Source: an uncultured Collinsella sp.
Lineage (GTDB): Bacteria > Actinomycetota > Coriobacteriia > Coriobacteriales > Coriobacteriaceae
DNA length: 12,317 bases
Reading direction: 5' to 3'
NCBI GenBank assembly: GCA_902496775.1
Contig: CABVCF010000061.1
Location: 1 to 12,317 of the forward strand
Below the pieces are notes generated by a model, which searched no databases, was not told where the DNA came from, and saw only the letters and a list, made by a program, of their open reading frames with translations. Shown one piece after another: positions 6,840 to 12,317 of the stretch; the stretch's first letter is position 1; every line of letters begins with the position of its first letter. The position numbers and the translations under genes were made by a program.

Positions 6840-7837
6840 TACGGCGGGCAGCGACCGACATAACCGAGCTCTACGCACCGCAATTTGAGCAGTTTGGCCT
6901 GGAGCTTACCGGCAAGGGCGCTGTCTTTACCGGCGAGATGGCAAACGACCGGGCGCACGGCCGCGCATGGATTATGCCTCTCTCCCCTGCCTGCATCGTC
7001 ATGGAGCATTTCATCACCCCGACGCACGATATGTACCTGGCCGAATACACACCCGAGCCATACGCCTGCGTGAGCGAAGTCAGCGCGCCCACACTTACAT
7101 GCATGCCCGAGGCTGGCATAACGCCCGCGAACCTCAAACCATTGCATGGACCGTGGCCAAACAATGCCGTTTGCAGCTTTATCCAAGATAGCTGTGGCGA
7201 GGAATTAAGCCCGCTGTTTGCGGGAGAGCTTTATCACTCGCGCTCGGTGCTCTTTTTGCCTGGATATTTTGACGAACTGGAGCACCGCTATCCCACCGAG
7301 TTCGCGGGAATCTTTGAGGCGTTTGCCGAGCCATGGCACGAGGAAGCGACGTCTGCCATCTGCCACACGCTGCGCCGGATTAACGAGGACCGCGCCCGCA
7401 CCGTAGGCGGACACGTCTATATGCAGGGCATCGTGGAGACCATGGTCGCGGAGCTCGCCTGTTCGCGCGCGGCCCACAAGCAGGCGCGGCAGGCGGCAGA
7501 CACACGCGTCAGCATAACCGTTGCCGAAGAAGCAACGGCAATGATTGAGCGCGCGCTCGACAAAGGCAGGCGTGTGGGTGTCAACGAGGTGGCCGAGAGG
7601 CTCTACACAAGCCGATCCAAACTATGCGCCACCTTTAAGGCCCAAACTGGCGAGTCCCTGGGCGCCTACATTCGCAGACGCCGTATGGAACGAGCACAGG
7701 ACCTTTTGGCCGATAGCGCGCTCACGATAGCGCAGGTGGCAGAGCGTCTAGGCTACCCTCAGCAGGCCGCCTTCGCCCAAGCCTTCAAACAATACACCGG
7801 CATGACACCCACGGCTTGGCGAAGCAAGCATCGCTAA
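6833..7837 (+). CDS. AraC-family transcriptional regulator
   Basis: This encodes 334 residues starting at TTG; AAAGGAAAGGGA lies just upstream as ribosome binding site. The C-terminal ~100 residues form the double helix-turn-helix of the AraC/XylS family: first HTH around 248-275 (VGVNEVAERLYTSRSKLCATFK) and the more conserved second HTH at 297-330, including LTIAQVAERLGYPQQAAFAQAFKQ, followed by GMTPTAWR. The N-terminal ~225 residues should be the sensing and dimerisation domain. They are not a recognisable cupin match by eye and contain several cysteines (54, 79, 90, 114, 121). It diverges from the ABC pair, which it most likely controls, by analogy with YbtA and similar siderophore-uptake regulators that use the transported iron chelate as co-activator. 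The effector is unknown. The rare TTG start would keep expression low. Confidence 0.9.
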   Translation: MQIRRAATDITELYAPQFEQFGLELTGKGAVFTGEMANDRAHGRAWIMPLSPACIVMEHFITPTHDMYLAEYTPEPYACVSEVSAPTLTCMPEAGITPANLKPLHGPWPNNAVCSFIQDSCGEELSPLFAGELYHSRSVLFLPGYFDELEHRYPTEFAGIFEAFAEPWHEEATSAICHTLRRINEDRARTVGGHVYMQGIVETMVAELACSRAAHKQARQAADTRVSITVAEEATAMIERALDKGRRVGVNEVAERLYTSRSKLCATFKAQTGESLGAYIRRRRMERAQDLLADSALTIAQVAERLGYPQQAAFAQAFKQYTGMTPTAWRSKHR

Positions 7838-7855
7838 GGCCCAGGCTCCCTGGCC
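7838..7855. terminator. Weak hairpin between convergent genes
   Basis: Immediately after the AraC-family stop codon, GGCCCAGG (7838-7845) can pair with CCTGGCC (7849-7855) with one bulged C and a three-base loop. No T-tract follows on either strand. It may mark the end of the AraC-family transcript, but support is thin. The rest of the 64-base convergent gap shows nothing else. Confidence 0.25.
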
Positions 7856-7901
7856 GTAACGGAGCGATTAATTAGCCGCCGCCCGTCAGCTCACCCAGGA
7901 T

Positions 7902-9266
7902 CTAAACGTCAAGATGTGCACGATCAAGCGCCTTTTTGATAAGAGGGACAGATCGATCAGCCAAATACAACGGAATGTTGAGCACCCCGTCGTCGAGCTT
8001 TAGGTTCTTAAGTGAGTAGCGGACCCTCAATGGAGTCGTCTCCGCATGCTTGTCGGCATAGTACTTAAGGCTCTTGGAATGAACGACCTCTCCCGATTTG
8101 ACCTCGACGGGAACGATTTCGTTTCCGACTTGAATCAAAAAATCGACTTCGTGCTTCGGCTTCTCGTTTGTCCAATAACGCGGAGCAGCATCTAACTGTG
8201 AAAGTAATGCCTGAAGCACATAGTTCTCGGCGAACGAACCTTTGAACTCCGAAAATAGCGCATCCGAGATGGCAAAAGCGGACGCATCCAGCCTTGCCAT
8301 GCGGCGCAGCAAGCCGACATCAAGACAGTAGACCTTAAATGCCTTGAGGTCATCGTACGCAGAGAGCGGCACACCACCGGCAGCATTAAGGCGAACCGCC
8401 GTGATGAGCCCAGCATCGGCAAGCCATTCCAGAGCATCCTCGTATTCTCGAGCACGAGCCCCCTCGCGCACCGCACCCCAAACGAACTTTTTGTTCTCGC
8501 GCGCCAACTGAGCTGGAATCGAGTTCCATATTTGTGAAAGCTTGGCGAACTGCGCACGGCCACCATGCTTGGCAAAATCGCGCTCGTAGGAATCCAAGAG
8601 ATCAGACAACACCTTATCGACCTGAACGATATCGCCCGTCTCCGCCCACCGGCCAAGAGCCTCTGGCATGCCGCCGCATGCAAAATAACGACGAAGATGC
8701 TCGACGAGACGGACATGGAAGAAATCGGGCACTGTCTCGATCTGATCCAGGCCGCCAAGGTATTCGTCGTAGTTTGCAGCGCCCTCGGCTTTCAGAAACT
8801 CGGAAAAGCTCATGGGGCGCATCTCCATGAACTCGACCTTTCCCACCGGAAAAGCGCTGGTCTCACGGGACAAGCGAACGCCCAACAAAGACCCTGCGCA
8901 TGCGACGTGATACTCGGGGGCCTCGTCACAGAAGTATTTAAGGGCGCCGACTGCAGAAGGACAATCCTGGATCTCATCAATAATAAGCAGCGTTTCGCCG
9001 GGCTCGATAGGTTGTCCAAGTGCCAGGGAAAGATTTGAGATGATCCGTCGAGGATCGCGCGTACCTTCGAAAAACTGAGCGTACTCGCTCTGTACCCCAG
9101 GTGACGGCTCCTCGAGCGTCAGATACACAAAATTGAGGTACGAGGTTCGGCCGAACTCCTTAAGCGCCCACGTCTTTCCAACCTGGCGCGCCCCCTTAAG
9201 GATAAGCGGCTTACGATATTCTGACGCTTTCCAAGCGTTAAGCTTGGCAATGATATCTCGCTGCAT
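7902..9266 (-). CDS. ATP-binding protein, AAA_14 domain with C-terminal DUF4143
   Basis: This is a 454-residue cytosolic protein. The N-terminal P-loop domain has Walker A GARQVGKT (25-32), Walker B LLIIDEIQD (93-101) and a sensor-like CAGSLLG (123-129). DUF4143 occupies roughly residues 220-395 and ends in HEVDFLI...VPVEVKSG, where Asp375, Glu388 and Lys390 give the D-x(n)-E-x-K spacing of PD-(D/E)XK nuclease-like folds. The start at 9266 is supported by GGGAGG seven bases upstream. The family is widespread, patchy and often multi-copy in gut bacteria, and its biological role is unknown; a nucleic-acid-acting, defence-like or regulatory function is a guess. The gene looks less GC-rich than gatB and the ABC genes, which would fit lateral acquisition. 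It is a single-gene unit, convergent with the AraC-family gene and preceded by a 75-bp palindrome. Confidence 0.85.
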   Translation of the reverse strand: MQRDIIAKLNAWKASEYRKPLILKGARQVGKTWALKEFGRTSYLNFVYLTLEEPSPGVQSEYAQFFEGTRDPRRIISNLSLALGQPIEPGETLLIIDEIQDCPSAVGALKYFCDEAPEYHVACAGSLLGVRLSRETSAFPVGKVEFMEMRPMSFSEFLKAEGAANYDEYLGGLDQIETVPDFFHVRLVEHLRRYFACGGMPEALGRWAETGDIVQVDKVLSDLLDSYERDFAKHGGRAQFAKLSQIWNSIPAQLARENKKFVWGAVREGARAREYEDALEWLADAGLITAVRLNAAGGVPLSAYDDLKAFKVYCLDVGLLRRMARLDASAFAISDALFSEFKGSFAENYVLQALLSQLDAAPRYWTNEKPKHEVDFLIQVGNEIVPVEVKSGEVVHSKSLKYYADKHAETTPLRVRYSLKNLKLDDGVLNIPLYLADRSVPLIKKALDRAHLDV

Positions 9267-9285
9267 GACCGAACCTCCCGCAAAG

Positions 9286-9360
9286 AAACTTCCGTAAACG
9301 TGATATTTCCCACATTTTACCCTAGGTAAAACGTGACATTTATCACATTTACGGAAGTTT
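9286..9360. repeat. 75-bp nested palindrome in the 5' region of the DUF4143 ATPase gene
   Basis: Outer arms AAACTTCCGTAAA (9286-9298) and TTTACGGAAGTTT (9348-9360) are perfect 13-bp inverted repeats. Inside, GTGATA (9300-9305) pairs with TATCAC (9341-9346), and TTTTACC (9315-9321) pairs with GGTAAAA (9325-9331). All share the centre at 9323, and about 30 of 36 possible pairs match. Each half also contains its own GTGA...TCAC-like dyad. The proximal edge is only six bases from the GGGAGG ribosome binding site, so as RNA it could hide the site or, ending in TTTCTTT, act as an attenuator; as DNA it could bind a dimeric or tetrameric regulator. No clear promoter was identified in 9361-9400. Confidence 0.85.
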
Positions 9361-9400
9361 TAAGCTCATTTCGCCACACTTTCATCACATTTATTGCAAT

Positions 9401-9427
9401 GTGACAAAGGGACAGTCCCTTTGTCAC
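9401..9427. repeat. Perfect 27-bp palindrome, same family as the repeats at 3080-3129
   Basis: The 13-bp arm GTGACAAAGGGAC, a single central A and the exact reverse complement of the arm make a perfect palindrome. It has no adjacent T-tract. It matches the tandem elements at 3080-3129, which lie next to another gene end. From general familiarity, similar intergenic palindromes are frequent in Collinsella-type genomes; this was not checked here. Confidence 0.85.
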
Positions 9428-9433
9428 CCGCAC

Positions 9434-9462
9434 AAAAATGGACGCGCCAACGGCGCGCCCAT
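9434..9462 (-). terminator. Rho-independent terminator for leftward transcription from gatB
   Basis: On the minus strand an 11-bp stem, ATGGgCGCGCC with GGCGCGtCCAT (one internal mismatch, GTT loop, 9462-9438), runs directly into TTTTTG. This has the shape of a standard intrinsic terminator. It is about 195 bases past the gatB stop and downstream of the 141-bp inverted repeat, so it may be the final transcript end of the gat operon. Confidence 0.65.
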
Positions 9463-9510
9463 TCACTCTATTTCATCAGCCCACCTGACCCGAACGGCCG
9501 AGTCGTTGCA

Positions 9511-9651
9511 GAACCCGGGAGCCCCGGCAGGGCGGGTGCTTCCTCAAAATGAGTTCCGCACGCAAAGAAGGCCACTTAATGTGGCCTTCGTCTTGCGCAG
9601 GACTGTTCAAAATTTTGAGGAAGCACCCGCCCTGCCGGGGCTCCCGAGTTC
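9511..9651. repeat. 141-bp inverted repeat with 40-bp arms just after gatB
   Basis: The left arm 9511-9550 (begins GAACCCGGGAGCCCC, ends TTCCTCAAAAT) and the right arm 9612-9651 are reverse complements at 39 of 40 positions; the only mismatch pairs 9515 with 9647. The arms enclose 61 bases that contain a second hairpin (9567-9589). The right arm begins four bases after the gatB stop, so gatB mRNA would end in an exceptionally long GC-rich stem. No target-site duplication is visible around the arms, and no protein is encoded. It may be a non-autonomous repeat element, an mRNA 3' stabiliser or a structured RNA. Confidence 0.9.
9567..9589 (-). terminator. Inner hairpin inside the 141-bp inverted repeat, possible gatB terminator
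   Basis: GAAGGCCAC (9567-9575) and GTGGCCTTC (9581-9589) form a perfect 9-bp stem with a five-base loop. On the minus strand it is followed by TTTG only, so the T-tract is short. It could terminate gatB transcription inefficiently before the stronger candidate at 9434-9462, or just form the tip of the long stem. Confidence 0.4.
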
Positions 9652-9655
9652 CCGC

Positions 9656-11332
9656 TTACGAGAGCGACGTTCTCAGCAACTCGTTGAAGAGCTTCGGGTT
9701 ACCCTTGCCGCGGCTCGCTTTCATGCACTGGCCCACCAAAAAGCCAATGACCTTCTGGTTGCCGTCACGATACTGCTGCGCCTGATCGACACAGTTTGCC
9801 AGCACCTCGTCCACAATCGGCTGCAGCGCGCCGGCATCGCTCACCTGACGCATACCGCGCTCGTCAACGATCTTGTTGGGGTCGTCGCCAGTTTGGGCCA
9901 TGGCCTCAAAGACCTCGTGCGCCTGGTTGGAGCTGATGGCATCGGTCGCTAGCAGCTTGGCAAGCGCCGCCACCTGAGCCGGCGCGATGCCGGACTCGGC
10001 CAGCGAGACGCCGGCGCCCTTAAGGTAGGCGATCATCTCGTTGACCAGCAGGTTTGCGACCGTCTGGGCCTCCTTGCCGGCCATACCGGCAGCGGCGGCC
10101 TCAAAGAAGTCGGCAAACTCCGGGTCGCCGGCGATCTGCTCGGCATCGGCCGCCTTAATGCCAAAGTCGGCCTCAAAACGGACGCGCTTGGCATCGGGCA
10201 GCTCGGGGATCTCGCCGCGGCAGCGGTCGATGAACTCATCGTCCAGATCGAACGGCGCCAGATCGGGATCGGGGAACAGACGATAGTCGTCTGCCGTTTC
10301 CTTCACACGCATGACCACGGTGCGCTTGCGACTGGGCTCCCAGTGGCGAGTCTCCTGGTAGATGATGCCGCCCTCCTCGAGCACCTCGGCCTGGCGGCAG
10401 ATCTCGTAGGCAAGGCCATCGTGCAGACTCTTAAACGAGTTGAGGTTCTTGAGCTCGGTCTTGGTGCCCAGCTTGGTCTCGCCGCGGCGGCGCAGCGACA
10501 CATTGCCGTCGCAACGCATGGAGCCCTTCTCCATGGAGCAGTCGGAAATGCCCAGTGTCACAAAGATGCGACGGAGCTTCTCCATAAATAGGCGAGCCTC
10601 CTCGGGCGTGCGCAGATCGGGCTCGGTGACGAGCTCAATGAGCGGCGTGCCGCAGCGGTTGTAGTCGACGAGTGACTCGGCCGCGGCGGTAATGCGGCCC
10701 TCGGCACCGCCCACGTGCACCATCTTGGCGGCATCCTCCTCCATGTGGATGCGCAGAATGCGGATGGGTACCGTGTAGGAACCGTCCTCGCGACGCTCAG
10801 GCATCTGCAGGTTGGACGCGTCATAGCTGGCCAGGTGGCCGGCGCGCTGGTTGCCCTCGCGCATGGTCGACGTCATGGACGTGGACAGGCCCTCGGCGTT
10901 GGCCGAGGCGCTCGCCAGGCTCTGAGCCTCGGCCTCGCCAAACGCGCAGTCGGGGCGCTCGGCGGCACCGCGACCGGTCACGTCCAGGTCCAGGTGACCG
11001 TACATGGCAAAGGCGACCGGACCCTGCGTAGTCTGGAAGTTCTTGGCCATATCGGGATAGAAGTAGTGCTTGCGGTAGAACATCGAGTGGCGCTGGATCT
11101 CGCAGTTGGTGGCGAGGCCGGCCTTGACGATGCTCTCGATGGCGCGCTTGTTGGGCACCGGCAGGGCGCCGGGCAGGCCCAGGCACACCGGGCACACGTT
11201 GGCGTTGGGCTCGTCATCGTGGCTGAGTTTGCAGTTGCAGAACATCTTGGTATCGAGTGCGGTGAGCTCGGTGTGGATCTCCAGGCCAATCACGGCCTCC
11301 CAATCCTGCAGGACCTCGGAAAGCTCCTTCAT
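9656..11332 (-). CDS. gatB: Asp-tRNA(Asn)/Glu-tRNA(Gln) amidotransferase subunit B
   Basis: This is a 558-residue subunit of GatCAB. It binds and phosphorylates misacylated Glu-tRNAGln or Asp-tRNAAsn, then uses ammonia from GatA to form Gln-tRNA or Asn-tRNA. Visible landmarks: WEAVIGLEIHTEL (11-23); zinc-type cysteines FCNC...CPVC (Cys32, 34, 47, 50); FYPDMAKNFQTTQ (91-103); RIHMEEDAAKMVH (194-206); DYNRCGTPLIELVTEPD (223-239); GTKTELKNLNSF (289-300); DDYRLFPDPDLAP (348-360). The C-terminal YqeY-like tRNA-binding domain occupies ~410-555, with GFLVGQCMKASRGKGNP. The protein is longer than the usual ~475-500 residues because of an Ala/Ser-rich insertion at about 119-181 before the TVPIRILRIHMEED strand. 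The ATG overlaps the gatA stop by one base (TAATG), with GGGAGG nine bases upstream, so the two are coupled. Confidence 0.97.
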   Translation of the reverse strand: MKELSEVLQDWEAVIGLEIHTELTALDTKMFCNCKLSHDDEPNANVCPVCLGLPGALPVPNKRAIESIVKAGLATNCEIQRHSMFYRKHYFYPDMAKNFQTTQGPVAFAMYGHLDLDVTGRGAAERPDCAFGEAEAQSLASASANAEGLSTSMTSTMREGNQRAGHLASYDASNLQMPERREDGSYTVPIRILRIHMEEDAAKMVHVGGAEGRITAAAESLVDYNRCGTPLIELVTEPDLRTPEEARLFMEKLRRIFVTLGISDCSMEKGSMRCDGNVSLRRRGETKLGTKTELKNLNSFKSLHDGLAYEICRQAEVLEEGGIIYQETRHWEPSRKRTVVMRVKETADDYRLFPDPDLAPFDLDDEFIDRCRGEIPELPDAKRVRFEADFGIKAADAEQIAGDPEFADFFEAAAAGMAGKEAQTVANLLVNEMIAYLKGAGVSLAESGIAPAQVAALAKLLATDAISSNQAHEVFEAMAQTGDDPNKIVDERGMRQVSDAGALQPIVDEVLANCVDQAQQYRDGNQKVIGFLVGQCMKASRGKGNPKLFNELLRTSLS

Positions 11333-12317
11333 TACAGCTCGCCTCCCTTCCCGGCAAAATCGGGCGCGACGGAAAGCGCGGGCGCACCCGTAGCGGCATC
11401 GGCAAAGCCGCGCTCCAGGGCGCGGGCAAACGTGAGCAGCTGACGGTCCTTAAAGGCAGGTCCCACCAGCTGGGCAGAAACGGGCAGCTGAGTATCCTCG
11501 CCCAGGCCCAGCGGCACCGAGATACCGCCGTTGCCGCAAATGTTGAGCGAGATGGTGTACAGGTCGGAGAGGTACATCTGCGTGGGGTCGCTGATCTCGC
11601 CAAACTTAAAGGCCGTGCGCGGCGAGGCGGGCATGAGGATGGTGTCCACCTTGGCATACGCAGCGTCGTAGTCCTGCGTGATGAGCGTGCGGGCCTTTTG
11701 CGCAGCGTAGTAGTACTTGTCGTACACGCCCGAGCTCAGCAGGTAGGCGCCGAGCATCTGACGGCGCTTGGCCTCGGCACCAAAGCCGTGGGCACGCGAA
11801 AGCGAGCTCTGATCGGACAGATTGGCGCAGCCCTCCTCCTGATAGCCGTAGCGAATGCCGTCAAAACGGGCCAGGTTGGAGAACGCCTCGGCCGGGCCGA
11901 TGACGTAGTAGGCGGCGATGGCGGCGTCCAGGTGCGGCAGGTCGACCTCGACCAGCTCGGCACCCTGGTTCTGCAGCTCCTGGGCGGCGCGCTGAACAGC
12001 GGCCTTGACCTCGGGCGTCAGGCCCTCGGCCTCCATAAACGCGGGGATGATGCCCACGCGCTTGCCCTCGATGCTGTCGTTGAGGTGCTCGGTAAAGTCG
12101 ACGGCGCAATCCTGGCTGGTGCAGTCGTACGGATCATGGCCCGCGCCGGTAAGCGCGTTCATGGCCAGCGCGACATCCTCGACCGTTCGGCCAAAGGGGC
12201 CCACCTGGTCGAGCGACGAGCCAAAGGCAACCACGCCGTAACGGCTCACGGCGCCATACGTGGGCTTAAAGCCCACCACGCCGCACAGCGACGCCGGCTG
12301 GCGAATGGAGCCGCCGG
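11332..12317 (-). CDS. gatA: Asp-tRNA(Asn)/Glu-tRNA(Gln) amidotransferase subunit A, C-terminal 327 residues
   Basis: The gene enters from the right edge without its start. GatA is the glutaminase of GatCAB and belongs to the amidase-signature family with a Ser-cisSer-Lys triad. The first codons in the window read GGSIRQPASLCGVVGFKPTY, the second half of the amidase signature; the Ser of GGS (codon 12307-12309) should be the acyl-forming nucleophile. The Lys and cis-Ser lie upstream of the window. SRYGVVAFGSSLDQVGPFGRTVEDVA and, near the C-terminus, GNGGISVPLGL and LPVSAQLVGPAF are further GatA hallmarks. It is intact to its TAA, which overlaps the gatB ATG by one base. gatC is expected upstream, outside the window. 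Confidence 0.97.
   Translation of the reverse strand, partial: GGSIRQPASLCGVVGFKPTYGAVSRYGVVAFGSSLDQVGPFGRTVEDVALAMNALTGAGHDPYDCTSQDCAVDFTEHLNDSIEGKRVGIIPAFMEAEGLTPEVKAAVQRAAQELQNQGAELVEVDLPHLDAAIAAYYVIGPAEAFSNLARFDGIRYGYQEEGCANLSDQSSLSRAHGFGAEAKRRQMLGAYLLSSGVYDKYYYAAQKARTLITQDYDAAYAKVDTILMPASPRTAFKFGEISDPTQMYLSDLYTISLNICGNGGISVPLGLGEDTQLPVSAQLVGPAFKDRQLLTFARALERGFADAATGAPALSVAPDFAGKGGEL

Noticed and set aside
9511..9651. Invertible promoter or phase-variation switch formed by the 40-bp inverted repeats
   Set aside because: The 61 enclosed bases contain a symmetric hairpin and no visible promoter, and no recombinase gene is nearby, so inversion would change little.
10775..10978. Compensated frameshift in gatB as explanation of the extra residues
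   Set aside because: The segment keeps plausible GC-rich codon use and ends exactly in the conserved TVPIRILRIHMEED strand; an insertion explains it more simply.

Overview
The window is GC-rich, densely coded bacterial DNA. The indirect tRNA amidation genes (gatA-gatB), the DUF6110/P-type ATPase pair, the codon bias and the short intergenic palindrome built on GGGACaGTCCCTTTGTCAC all fit a gut actinobacterium of the Coriobacteriia, most likely Collinsella or a close relative. That assignment is inference from style and gene content; there is no rRNA or other phylogenetic marker here.

Layout, left to right. (1) 1-511, minus: a type II toxin-antitoxin operon. It has a RelB/DinJ-like antitoxin and the first ~30 residues of a PIN-domain toxin cut by the window edge. 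Its promoter is near-consensus and studded with TGCTATCA-type operator half-sites. (2) 516-3038, minus: a metal operon of a small DUF6110-like membrane-anchored protein followed by a P1B-like heavy-metal P-type ATPase. It ends in a hairpin terminator that abuts the TA promoter. Its own promoter carries a TAGTT-N5-AACTA dyad in the -35/-10 spacer, suggesting metal-dependent repression. (3) 3080-7837: two tandem exporter-fold ABC half-transporters (minus), probably a heterodimer, diverging from an AraC-family regulator (plus). The divergent intergenic region holds a 15-bp direct repeat at a 21-bp period, the geometry expected for an AraC-type site. (4) 7902-9266, minus: an AAA_14/DUF4143 ATPase, convergent with the AraC gene. 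(5) 9267-9655: 389 bp without genes but full of palindromes, described below. (6) 9656-12317, minus: gatB and the 3' two-thirds of gatA, overlapping by one base.

The genes form three functional themes. The first is metal homeostasis: an efflux-type ATPase next to an AraC-controlled ABC pair that resembles siderophore importers such as YbtPQ/IrtAB. The second is accessory or defence-like modules: the TA pair and the DUF4143 ATPase. The third is housekeeping translation: GatCAB converts Glu-tRNAGln and Asp-tRNAAsn.

The least explained part is the palindrome cluster between the DUF4143 ATPase and gatB. It holds a 75-bp nested palindrome six bases upstream of the ATPase ribosome binding site, a perfect 27-bp palindrome also present in partial tandem copies at 3080-3129, a conventional terminator hairpin, and a 141-bp inverted repeat with 40-bp arms (one mismatch) starting four bases after the gatB stop. 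A second notable point is a ~63-residue insertion in GatB relative to the usual family layout.
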